This document shows positions 1-52,096 of a stretch of 64,000 bases of DNA, piece by piece. The position numbers were made by a program, and so were the translations under genes. A model generated the notes under the pieces. The model was given only the letters and a program-made list of their open reading frames with translations, had not been told where the DNA came from and did not search any database. This stretch comes from Nocardia terpenica (GTDB lineage Bacteria > Actinomycetota > Actinomycetes > Mycobacteriales > Mycobacteriaceae). The stretch spans positions 434,001 through 498,000 of the forward strand of contig NZ_JABMCZ010000001.1 in the NCBI RefSeq assembly GCF_013186535.1. The letters run 5' to 3'. Within the stretch, counting starts at the first letter, position 1. Each line of letters starts with the position of its first letter.

Positions 1-3000
1 CACCTGTCCGGCGCGCTGTCGCTGGCGGATGCGGCCCGCCTGGTCGCCGCCCGCGCGACGGCCATGGCCGCGCTGCCCGAGGGCGGCGCCATGGCCGCGA
101 TCTCGGCCACCGCGGACCGGCTGGCCGCGCTCACCGCCGACCTGCCGGAGGGCCTGAGCGTCGCCGCCCACAACAGCGCCACGAACCTGGTGCTGTCCGG
201 GCCCGCCGAGATCCTGGAGCGGGTGCTGGCCGAACGGGCCGACGGCCTGCGCGTGTCGCGGCTGGTGACCAGCCACGCCTTCCACTCGCCGCTGATGGCC
301 CCCGCCGCCGCGGCCGTGGAACGTGTTGCCGCCGAACTGGAGTGGCACGACCCGGCGCTGCCGGTGATCTCCACCCACACCGGTGTGGCGGTCGACCGCG
401 CGGCCTGGGCCGACCCCCGGCACTGGTCCGGCCAGCTCACCGCGCCGGTGCGCTTCGCCGCCGCCGTCGCCGAGGCGATGCGCGCGCACGGCGTCGGCCG
501 CTGGCTCGAGCTCGCCCCGCACGCCACGCTGACCGGGCACGTGGCCGCCGACCACCCGGCGGTGGTCACGGCCTGCCTGGGAGACAAGAACATTCGCGAA
601 CCACTCGCGGCGCAGCGCGCGGCGGCCACCCTGTGGGTCGCGGGCGCGGACCTGCCGGGCTGGCCCGGCGAACCGGCCGTCCCCGCTGCCGCCGTGCTGC
701 CCACGTTGCCCACGTATCCCTTTGCGCACCAGCGCTATTGGCTCGACGCGCCGGTGCCGGTGACGCCGGAGTCGCTGGGCCTGGCGGCCACCGGGCAGCT
801 GGTGCTGGCCGGGCATCTCGCGCTCGCCGGGGCCGACGAGCACCTGTTCACCGGGCGGCTGTCGGTGACCTCGCATCGCTGGCTGGCCGATCACGCGGTG
901 GGCGGCGCCGCGATCGTGCCCGCGACGGCCTACCTCGAGCTGGCGCTCGACGCGGCCGCCCGCAGCGGCGCGGGCGCGGTCCGCGAACTCACCGTGCAGG
1001 TGCCGCTGGTCCTGCCGGAGGCGGGCGGCGTGGATGTGCAGGCCCGGGTGCACGCGGCGGCCGAGGACGGCAGCCGGATGCTCACCGTCGACGCGCGGGA
1101 GGACGGCGGCGACTGGGTCCGGCACGCCGAGGGCACCCTGGGCGCGGTCGACGCCGGGACCGCCGAACTGCCGGGCGCGTGGCCGCCCGCCGGTGCGGCG
1201 CCGCTGACCGTGACCGGCCTCTACGAGCGGATGGCCGACGGCGGCTTCGCCTACGGTCCGGCGTTCCGCGGCCTGCGGGCCGCGTGGCGCGACGGCGACG
1301 CGGTGCTCGCCGAGGTGGCGCTGCCCGAGCACATCGCCACCGACGCCGCCCGCGCCGCACTGCATCCGGCGCTGCTCGACGCCGCCCTGCACACCATCGC
1401 CCTGGATCGCGATCCCGGCGACGGCGCGGTGATGCCGTTCTCGGTGCGGTCGGTGCGCATCGACCGCCGCGGCGCGGCCGCGCTGCGGGTGCGGATGCGG
1501 GCGACCGGCCCGAATACGGTCGCGCTCGACCTCGCCGACGCCGCGGGGACGCCGATCGGCCGGGTCGAGGAGGTGGCGCTGCGTCCGGTCCCGCGCGCGG
1601 TGCTCGCCGGGGCGCGGTCCCGGACCATGTACCGCGTCGACTGGGTCCCGGCGTCGACGCCGGTCACCGCGCCGGCCGCGGTCGAATTCCACACCGACCT
1701 GATGGGCGTCGGCGGGGAGATCGGCGGCACCGTCGTGGTGCCCGCGCCGATTCCCGCCGACGGCACGCTGCCGGAGCGGACCGCGGCGGCGACCCGGGCC
1801 GCGCTGCTGCTGGTGCAGCGGTGGCTGACCCTGCCGCAGCGGGCCGACGCCCGGCTCGTGGTGCTCACCACCGCCGCCTGCGCGGCCGGTGATCACGCGC
1901 CGGATCCGGCCGCCGCGGCCGTGCTCGGCCTGGTGCGCGCCGCCCAGGCCGAACACCCCGATCGGTTCGTCGTGCTGGACCACGCGCCCGCGTCGGTGCC
2001 GGGACACGAGGTCACCGAGGCCGCGGTCGGCGCGGCGGTGGCCTCGGGCGAACCCGTGCTGGCCTGGCGGGACGGACAGCTGCGGGTGCCGCGGCTGACC
2101 CCGGCCGCGAGCCCGGCCGCGGCCGATCCGGCCTGGCGGGGCACCGTGCTGGTGACCGGCGGAACCGGCGGGCTCGGCGCGGCCGTGGCCCGGCATCTCG
2201 CCGCCCGGCCCGAGGTCGAGCGGCTGGTGCTGACCAGTCGCCGCGGCCCGGCCGCCGACGGCGCCGAGGACCTGCGCGCCGAATTGGCCGGGCTCGGTGC
2301 GCAAGTCGAGATCGTCGCCGCCGATCTCACCACCGACGACGGTGTCGCCGCCGCGATCGCCGCGGCCGACGGGCGCGTCGACTCCGTGGTGCACGCGGCC
2401 GGTGTGATCGACGACGGCGCGATCGAATCGCTGACGCCGGAGCGGATCGCGCCGGTGCTGGCCCCCAAGGTGGATGCGGTGACCCGGCTCGCCGAGCGGC
2501 TGCCGCAGGCGCGGCTGGTGCTGTTCTCCTCGCTGTCGGGCACCTTCGGCGGTGTGGGACAGGCCAATTACTCGGCCGCGAACGCCGCGCTCGACGCCCT
2601 CGCCACCCGCTGGCGGGGCGGCGGCCGCGAGGTCGTCTCCATCGCCTGGGGCCTGTGGGCGGTGCGCAGCGGCATGACCGGCGAGCTGAGCGCCGCCGAC
2701 CGGGCGCGGCTGGCGCGCGGCGGCGTCGTGCCGATGGACACCGCCGAGTCGCTGGCGCTGCTGGACGCGGCGGTGGCGGCCGGGACGGCGACCGTGGTCG
2801 CGGCCCGGTTCGACATCCCGGCCCTGCGGGCGGCCAGCGGCGGCGTCCCGGCCCTGCTGTCGGCGATCGCGCCCGCGGCCCCGGCTGTCGCGGCCTCCGC
2901 GGCGCTCCCGGCGACCGCCTCGGCCACCGGTGTGCTCGATCGGTTGCGCGGGGTGGACGAGGAGGAGCGGGCGGAGATCCTGCTCGATCTGGTGCGCACC

Positions 3001-3426
3001 GAGGCGGCGCTGGTGCTGGGTCATTCCTCGATCGACGCGATCCCGGTGGATCAGGGCTTCCTGGATGTGGGCTTCGACTCGCTCACCGCGGTCGAGCTGC
3101 GCAACCGGCTGGGCGCGGCGACCGGCCTGCGGCTGCCCGCGACCATGCTGTTCGACTACCCGAACATGCGGCGGCTGGCCGGGCTGCTCGACGAGCTGCT
3201 GCCCGCCGACGAGCACGGTCCCGGCCTGGCCGAGATCGCTCGCCTGGAGGGCATCGCGCGCGGCCTGAACGGGGACGACCGGGCGCGGCAGGCGCTGGTG
3301 CAGCGCCTGCAGGACGTGCTCGGGCTGCTCGGTGCGGGCGCCGAACCGGCCGATCCCGCCGAACTGATCGAGAGTGCCTCCGACGGCGAGCTTTTCGACA
3401 TCATCGACGGGCTCGGCGTGGACTAG
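1..3426 (+). CDS. Modular type I polyketide synthase, 3' part (module M1: AT-DH-KR-ACP)
   Basis: This is the C-terminal 1141 aa of a PKS; the reading frame is open at base 1 inside the AT domain, so the KS and any earlier modules lie upstream. The AT remnant (aa 1-200) carries HAFHS, the signature of malonyl-CoA loading. A DH follows (aa about 265-530), with catalytic His 298 in DHAVGG and HPALLDAALH near aa 455. The KR has the NADPH motif TGGTGGLG near aa 719, an IDD motif suggesting B-type (D-hydroxyl) reduction, and catalytic Tyr in QANYSAAN. There is no ER. The ACP has its phosphopantetheine Ser at 1027 in GFDSL. With DH and KR the module should leave a double bond. The last 75 residues end in ELFDIIDGLGVD, a typical C-terminal docking segment for a PKS with an N-terminal coiled coil, most simply the next gene. 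Domain calls are secure; the partner is inferred. Confidence 0.95.
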   Translation, partial: HLSGALSLADAARLVAARATAMAALPEGGAMAAISATADRLAALTADLPEGLSVAAHNSATNLVLSGPAEILERVLAERADGLRVSRLVTSHAFHSPLMAPAAAAVERVAAELEWHDPALPVISTHTGVAVDRAAWADPRHWSGQLTAPVRFAAAVAEAMRAHGVGRWLELAPHATLTGHVAADHPAVVTACLGDKNIREPLAAQRAAATLWVAGADLPGWPGEPAVPAAAVLPTLPTYPFAHQRYWLDAPVPVTPESLGLAATGQLVLAGHLALAGADEHLFTGRLSVTSHRWLADHAVGGAAIVPATAYLELALDAAARSGAGAVRELTVQVPLVLPEAGGVDVQARVHAAAEDGSRMLTVDAREDGGDWVRHAEGTLGAVDAGTAELPGAWPPAGAAPLTVTGLYERMADGGFAYGPAFRGLRAAWRDGDAVLAEVALPEHIATDAARAALHPALLDAALHTIALDRDPGDGAVMPFSVRSVRIDRRGAAALRVRMRATGPNTVALDLADAAGTPIGRVEEVALRPVPRAVLAGARSRTMYRVDWVPASTPVTAPAAVEFHTDLMGVGGEIGGTVVVPAPIPADGTLPERTAAATRAALLLVQRWLTLPQRADARLVVLTTAACAAGDHAPDPAAAAVLGLVRAAQAEHPDRFVVLDHAPASVPGHEVTEAAVGAAVASGEPVLAWRDGQLRVPRLTPAASPAAADPAWRGTVLVTGGTGGLGAAVARHLAARPEVERLVLTSRRGPAADGAEDLRAELAGLGAQVEIVAADLTTDDGVAAAIAAADGRVDSVVHAAGVIDDGAIESLTPERIAPVLAPKVDAVTRLAERLPQARLVLFSSLSGTFGGVGQANYSAANAALDALATRWRGGGREVVSIAWGLWAVRSGMTGELSAADRARLARGGVVPMDTAESLALLDAAVAAGTATVVAARFDIPALRAASGGVPALLSAIAPAAPAVAASAALPATASATGVLDRLRGVDEEERAEILLDLVRTEAALVLGHSSIDAIPVDQGFLDVGFDSLTAVELRNRLGAATGLRLPATMLFDYPNMRRLAGLLDELLPADEHGPGLAEIARLEGIARGLNGDDRARQALVQRLQDVLGLLGAGAEPADPAELIESASDGELFDIIDGLGVD

Positions 3427-3539
3427 ATCTAGGAGATTCCGGGTCCCGCGACGGGTTGACTGGAACATGCCGGTGGCGGTGCCGAAAAGCACCGTCACCT
3501 CACATGTTGTCGCCGATGCGGATGGGGCCGGTGTCTCGG
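3427..3539 (+). other. Intergenic spacer with orphan Shine-Dalgarno-like AGGAG and a small hairpin
   Basis: This 113-bp spacer between two PKS genes is the longest non-coding stretch in the window. AGGAG at 3431-3435 sits in TAGGAGATTC, the same string that precedes the glycosyltransferase at 48273, but here no start codon lies within ribosome range. A stem-loop at 3475-3496 (core CGGTGC/GCACCG, loop CGAAAA) has no T-run, so it is not a convincing terminator. I see no promoter. Confidence 0.5.
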
Positions 3540-28055
<24,516 letters not shown>

Positions 28056-28068
28056 GAGTTACCGACGT

Positions 28069-28076
28069 GAGAAAGG
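28069..28076 (+). promoter_or_regulatory. Ribosome binding site for the M7-M10 PKS gene
   Basis: GAGAAAGG lies 7 nt before GTG 28084 and supports this GTG over the in-frame ATG at 27922, which lies inside the preceding gene. Confidence 0.6.
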
Positions 28077-28083
28077 TCCGCCA

Positions 28084-48261
<20,178 letters not shown>

Positions 48262-48272
48262 GAGATTCGACC

Positions 48273-49532
48273 ATGCGCGTGCTGTTCGCATGCCTGCCCG
48301 AGCGGTCCCACCTGTACTGCATGGTGCCGCTCGCCTGGGCGATGACCGCCGCCGGACACCAGGTGCGCGTGACGGCCCCGCCGTCGTTCGTGCCGACGGT
48401 GCAGCAGACCGGCCTGACCGCGGCCCCGCTGAGCTCGGAGGGCACCATCCACGAGCTCATGGCCGCGGCCCCGCCGGAGACCCAGGACGAGCCCACCACC
48501 AACTGGAGCCGCTGCGAGCCGGGCGAGGTGAGCTGGCCGGAGCTGCTGGAACGGTACGAGGTGAGCGTGCCGTACGGGTTCGCCCTCTACAACGACCACA
48601 TGGTCGACGACCTGGTGGATCTGGTCCGCGACTGGCGGCCCGACCTGGTCGTGCGCGACCCGATCGCCTTCGCGGCCGGTCTCGCCGCCCACGTCGGGCA
48701 CGTGCCGCAGGTCCGGCTGCTGTGGTCCGCGGACGTGTGGGGCCGCACCCGCCGCACCTTCCGCGGGCTGCGCGCGGCGGATCCCGCCCGCACCGCCGAC
48801 CCGCTCGCCGCGTGGCTCGGCGAGGCGGCCGCCCGCTTCGGCACGACCTACGACGAGGTGATCTCCGACGGGCTCGCCACCATCGACATGCTCCCGCCCC
48901 CGCTGCGCCTGCCGTCGGATCTGACCGAGCTCCCCATGCGGTACATCCCGCACAACGGCCCGGCCAGCACCCCCGACTGGCTGCGCGCCCCGGCCGAGCG
49001 GCCCCGCGTCTGCCTCACCCTCGGCACCGCCAACACCGAAGGCTATGGGGCGGACTACGTTTCGGTGCCCAATGTGCTGCGGGCGTGTGCGGACGCCGAC
49101 TTCGAGGTGGTGGCCACCCTGCTGCCCGCCCAGCAGGAGGCGGTGCGCGCGGCCGGACCGCTGCCCGCCACCGCGCGCCTGGTCGATCCGGTGGCGCTGC
49201 ACCTGCTGCTGCCGACCTGCGCCGCGATCGTGCACCACGGCGGCTTCGGCTCCTTCGCCACCGCGCTCGCCGCCGGAATTCCGCAGCTCATGGTGTCGAC
49301 CTCGTTGGCCGACAACGAGTTCCGGGGCCGCGCGTTCGAACGCACCGGCGCGGGCCGGTTCTTCCACCACACGCAGGCGCGCCCGGACACCGTGCGCGAC
49401 GCCCTGGACAAGCTGCTCGCCCCCGGATCCGGTGCCCCGCAGGCCGCCGCCGCGCTCGCCGCGGAGGTGGCCGCCATGCCCACCCCGGCCGCCGTCGTGC
49501 CCCGGCTGGAGGAGATCGCCGCGGCATACTGA
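48273..49532 (+). CDS. Activator-dependent glycosyltransferase (DesVII/EryCIII-like)
   Basis: The 419-aa protein is a GT-B fold sugar transferase. The N-terminal acceptor half (VLFACLPERSHLYCMVPLA, then RLLWSADVWGR) resembles the macrolide and aromatic polyketide transferases DesVII, EryCIII and TylM2. The donor half has the nucleotide-sugar motif HHGGFGS followed by ALAAGIPQL. These enzymes move a deoxysugar from dTDP-sugar to the polyketide and normally need a P450-like helper protein without heme Cys (EryCII/DesVIII type); no such gene is in this window. AGGAG lies 8 nt before ATG 48273 and overlaps the stop of the PKS gene, so it is translated from the PKS mRNA. The family assignment is firm; sugar and position are unknown, and no sugar-biosynthesis gene is present here. 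Confidence 0.88.
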   Translation: MRVLFACLPERSHLYCMVPLAWAMTAAGHQVRVTAPPSFVPTVQQTGLTAAPLSSEGTIHELMAAAPPETQDEPTTNWSRCEPGEVSWPELLERYEVSVPYGFALYNDHMVDDLVDLVRDWRPDLVVRDPIAFAAGLAAHVGHVPQVRLLWSADVWGRTRRTFRGLRAADPARTADPLAAWLGEAAARFGTTYDEVISDGLATIDMLPPPLRLPSDLTELPMRYIPHNGPASTPDWLRAPAERPRVCLTLGTANTEGYGADYVSVPNVLRACADADFEVVATLLPAQQEAVRAAGPLPATARLVDPVALHLLLPTCAAIVHHGGFGSFATALAAGIPQLMVSTSLADNEFRGRAFERTGAGRFFHHTQARPDTVRDALDKLLAPGSGAPQAAAALAAEVAAMPTPAAVVPRLEEIAAAY

Positions 49533-49543
49533 TTTTTGTATGG

Positions 49544-49581
49544 TTGTGCAAGATCTCGGAAATGCGTGCTAATCTCAGCAC
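49544..49581 (+). promoter_or_regulatory. Candidate promoter and operator of the TetR gene, possibly leaderless
   Basis: The 49-bp gap after the glycosyltransferase is AT-rich for this region. An extended -10-like TGCTAATCT ends 6 nt before ATG 49582 and no Shine-Dalgarno sequence is visible, which fits a leaderless mRNA. TTGTGC at 49544 is a poor -35 (20-nt spacer). The inverted repeat GTGCT-6-AGCAC (49566-49581) overlaps the -10 and could be the regulator's own operator. Confidence 0.4.
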
Positions 49582-50316
49582 ATGTCTTCGGATAATGGCG
49601 CGGTCTTGCGAGAACGCACGTTCACCGAGGTCGCCCGCCGCGACCAGATCGTGCGGGCCGCGATCGCGACGCTCGCCGAGGTCGGCTACGCCAAGACCTC
49701 GCTGGGCAAGATCGCCCGCACCGCGGGCCTGAGCAGCGTCGGCATGATCTCCTACTACTTCGACGGCAAGGCCGAGCTGATGTCCGAGGTCGTCGCGACG
49801 GTCCTGGCCGGGGCGGAGGCCGAGGTCGGCCCGCGCGTGCGCGAGGCCCCCGGCAGGCTCGCCGCCCTGCGCGCCTACATCGAGGCGTCGCTGTCCTACA
49901 TCGCGGGGCACCCCGCCGAGATGGCCGCGCTGTTCGAGATCTCCTCCGGCCAGCGCAAGCAGGAGGAGTCCTACGGCGAGAACATCGAGGCCGCCGGCGT
50001 GCAGATCGTCGCCGACCTCGTCGCCGGGGCCCAAGCCGAACTCGGCACCCCGGACGCCCTCGATCCCCACGTCGTCGCGGTCGCGGTGCGCGGTGCCATC
50101 CACATGGCGCTCGCGCAGCGGATGCACGAGCCCGCCGACGTTTCCCGGCCGAAAGCACGCCGGGATGACGATATAGGCGCATGCCGGGATGACGATATGG
50201 GTGCATGCCGGGATGACGATGTGGGTGCATGCCGGGATGACGATGTGGGTGCCCGCATCGCCGACCTGTTCGAGCGATCGCTGCGTTTCGTTCCCCCCGC
50301 AGGAGACCCGCGATGA
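49582..50316 (+). CDS. TetR-family transcriptional regulator with an in-frame repeat insertion
   Basis: The 244-aa protein has an N-terminal helix-turn-helix (about aa 18-62: RRDQIVRAAIATLAEVGYAK, then GLSSVGMISYYFDGKAELM), as in TetR repressors. The rest is an all-helical ligand-binding domain. Near the C terminus (about aa 192-225) four copies of RDDD(I/M/V)GAC interrupt the helical domain just before the last helix (RIADLFERSLRFV); relatives are not expected to have this, and it comes from the 24-bp repeat array in the DNA. The insertion adds acidic residues and three Cys. Placed among glycosyltransferase, membrane protein and P450 genes, it may control self-resistance or export in response to the product; that is inferred. 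Its stop overlaps the next start by 4 bp (ATGA), indicating translational coupling. Confidence 0.88.
   Translation: MSSDNGAVLRERTFTEVARRDQIVRAAIATLAEVGYAKTSLGKIARTAGLSSVGMISYYFDGKAELMSEVVATVLAGAEAEVGPRVREAPGRLAALRAYIEASLSYIAGHPAEMAALFEISSGQRKQEESYGENIEAAGVQIVADLVAGAQAELGTPDALDPHVVAVAVRGAIHMALAQRMHEPADVSRPKARRDDDIGACRDDDMGACRDDDVGACRDDDVGARIADLFERSLRFVPPAGDPR
50143..50165 (+). repeat. Interspersed hairpin element, copy 2 (inside TetR gene)
   Basis: The stem TCCCGGC (50143-50149) / GCCGGGA (50159-50165) encloses the loop CGAAAGCAC. It differs from the copy at 59106-59132 by one loop base plus the outer stem pairs. The right arm is shared with the first 24-bp repeat unit. Confidence 0.85.
50161..50256 (+). 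repeat. 24-bp tandem repeat array, 4 units, in frame
   Basis: Four contiguous units start at 50161, 50185, 50209 and 50233, each of the form CGGGATGACGATRTRGGYGC plus 4 bases. They encode RDDDIGAC, RDDDMGAC, RDDDVGAC and RDDDVGAR. Unit length matches the arrays at 15552 and 59127, and GCCGGGATGACGA also occurs in unit 11 of the 59127 array. Confidence 0.95.
50301..50305 (+). promoter_or_regulatory. Ribosome binding site within the TetR 3' end
   Basis: AGGAG lies 7 nt before ATG 50313 and inside the TetR coding sequence, supporting coupled translation of the small membrane protein. Confidence 0.6.
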
Positions 50317-50777
50317 CCCTCCCCACCACCCCCACCGCCGACGCCGCCGCGCGCTGGCGCCCCTGGTACAACCGGCTGCGCGTGCTGGTCCTGGTGAACG
50401 CCGTGCTGGCCACGATCCTGCTGATCGGCGCCATCCGCTCACCCCACCTGCCGTCCCAGGCGTGGAACCGTGTCGGCGCGGCATTCGCCCTGTCGCTGGT
50501 CTACATCGCGCTGGTGTTCTGGCTCAACCGCGGCGTGCAGACCTCGCCCGTCGCCCTGCAGCGCCTGCACCGGTCCGCCCTGTTCGGCCCCATCGGCATG
50601 CTCATCGTCATCTGCGTGCCCGGCGAATACCCGATGTGGATGCGCGGCGAGCAGGTGGTGCAGCTGCTGCTCCTGCTGGGCGTGGTCTACATCGTCCGCC
50701 GCCCGGAGGTCGACGCCATGTTCCCGGGCTGGAAACAGTTGCCGAACCGCCGTCGCCGTCGCCGCGCCGCCCGCTGA
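50313..50777 (+). CDS. Small integral membrane protein, function unknown
   Basis: The 154-aa protein has four probable membrane segments: about aa 22-41 (LRVLVLVNAVLATILLIGAI), 53-70 (VGAAFALSLVYIALVFWL), 88-103 (SALFGPIGMLIVICVP) and 113-127 (VVQLLLLLGVVYIVR). It ends in a run of arginines (RRRRRRAAR), which should lie in the cytoplasm. I do not recognise a family. Translational coupling to the TetR gene and a macrolide glycosyltransferase gene 25 bp downstream suggest a part in sensing, export or resistance, but the sequence shows no transporter motif. The start is fixed by the ATGA overlap and the AGGAG site. Confidence 0.75.
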   Translation: MTLPTTPTADAAARWRPWYNRLRVLVLVNAVLATILLIGAIRSPHLPSQAWNRVGAAFALSLVYIALVFWLNRGVQTSPVALQRLHRSALFGPIGMLIVICVPGEYPMWMRGEQVVQLLLLLGVVYIVRRPEVDAMFPGWKQLPNRRRRRRAAR

Positions 50778-50802
50778 TCGGGGCGGCCGGGCCGAGGCAC
50801 CG

Positions 50803-52014
50803 ATGGCGCACATCCTGCTCATCCAGTATCCGGCCAGCGGCCACATCAACCCCACGCTGCCGGTGGTCGAGGAACTGGTCCGGCGCGGGCACCGGGTGAG
50901 CTTCGTGGTCTCGGAGGACTACCGCGAGATCGTCGAGGCCACCGGGGCGCGCATGCTGGCCTATCCCTCGCTGGTGCCGCCCGGCTGGTCCGGGGTCGAG
51001 ATCCCGCTGCACCCCAGCGGCGACGAACTCGCCCGCGCCCACATCGACATGATCCACGAGACGCTCACCCCGCTGCCGTCGATCGTCGCGTCCCTGGGCG
51101 CGGACCGGCCCGATGTCGTCGTCTACGACGTGCTCGGCTGCGCCGCGGGCCGGATGCTGTCGCTGGCCTGGAAGGTGCCCTCGGTCGTGGTCTGCCCGAC
51201 CTTCGCGGAGAACGAGACGTACTCGCCGTACACCGCCGCCGCCGATATTCCCGCGCCCGGCCCCGATCATCCGCTGCTGCGCCAGGCCGCCGCCGTCGTT
51301 CGCACCGCGCTGGACGCCTGGGGGCTGCGGCACGTCACGGTCCCGGAGTTCCTGTCCGGCGCGGGGGAGCGGTGCTGGCTGGTGTTCCTGCCGCGCGCAT
51401 TCCAGTTGGGCGAGAACACCTTCGACGAGCGGTACCACTTCGTCGGCCCGTGCCTGCGGTCCGGCGCCGACGACACCGGCTGGTCGCCGCCGCCCTCGGG
51501 CCGCCCCGTCGTGCTGGTCTCGCTGGGCACCCTGCACTACGACGGGTCGGCGGCGCTGCTGCGCCGGGCGGTCGAGGCGACGCAGCGGGAGGGGGCGCAC
51601 GCCGTCGTCGCGCTCGGCGAGGTCGACCCGGCGGCGCTCGGCCCCCTCGGCGAGCACGTCGAGCTGCACCGCCGGGTCCCGCAGCTGGCGGTGCTGCGCC
51701 ACGCCGCCGCGTTCGTCTCGCACGCGGGCATGAACTCGACGATGGAGGCGCTGGCGCACGGCGTCCCGCTGGTCGACCTGCCGCAGACCGGCGAGCAGCG
51801 GATGGTGGCCCGGCGGGTGTCCGGCCTCGGCCTGGGTTGCGCGCTCGACCCGGAGACCGCGACCGCCGCCCACATCGCCCGCGCCCTGCACCTGGTGCGC
51901 ACCTCGGCCGCGGTGCGCGATCGGGTCGCCCGGATGCGGGCGGCCGTCGCCGCGGGCGGCGGGGCGCGCGCCGCCGCCGATCTGATCGAGTCCAGGATTG
52001 CGGTGTTCCACTAG
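50803..52014 (+). CDS. Macrolide glycosyltransferase, MGT family (OleD-like)
   Basis: The 403-aa GT-B protein starts with HILLIQYPASGHINPTLPVV, the N-terminal signature of the MGT family (OleD, OleI and other macrolide-inactivating transferases). The donor-binding half has VLVSLGTLHYDG and SHAGMNSTMEALAHGVPLV, the NDP-sugar motif. Members add a sugar, often glucose from UDP-glucose, to a macrolide; in OleD and OleI this inactivates the antibiotic as self-protection. With the TetR gene and membrane protein immediately upstream, self-resistance is the simplest role, but a biosynthetic glycosylation is not excluded. A weak GAGG lies 5 nt before ATG 50803. It is clearly different from the activator-dependent enzyme at 48273, so the cluster has two distinct types of sugar transferase. 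Confidence 0.87.
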   Translation: MAHILLIQYPASGHINPTLPVVEELVRRGHRVSFVVSEDYREIVEATGARMLAYPSLVPPGWSGVEIPLHPSGDELARAHIDMIHETLTPLPSIVASLGADRPDVVVYDVLGCAAGRMLSLAWKVPSVVVCPTFAENETYSPYTAAADIPAPGPDHPLLRQAAAVVRTALDAWGLRHVTVPEFLSGAGERCWLVFLPRAFQLGENTFDERYHFVGPCLRSGADDTGWSPPPSGRPVVLVSLGTLHYDGSAALLRRAVEATQREGAHAVVALGEVDPAALGPLGEHVELHRRVPQLAVLRHAAAFVSHAGMNSTMEALAHGVPLVDLPQTGEQRMVARRVSGLGLGCALDPETATAAHIARALHLVRTSAAVRDRVARMRAAVAAGGGARAAADLIESRIAVFH

Positions 52015-52096
52015 AAACCGCCGCCGACGCTTCAGGGTCCCGCGCCGTCCGTGTTGTTCTTCAATAAACGACTCGGTCGACACTCCAGGGAGCGTC

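Noticed and set aside
3475..3496. Rho-independent terminator after the first PKS gene
   Set aside because: The stem is short, includes a G-T pair, and is not followed by a T-run; the downstream PKS is most likely cotranscribed.
2655..3539. Upstream extension of the five-module PKS to an ATG at 2655
   Set aside because: This would overlap the KR-ACP and docking region of the previous PKS in another frame; the Arg-rich translation has no homology, and the docking helix starts at 3540.
52015..52096. Promoter before the P450 gene
   Set aside because: An AT-rich patch exists (52051-52070) but no acceptable -35/-10 pair with normal spacing was found, so it is mentioned only with the P450 gene.
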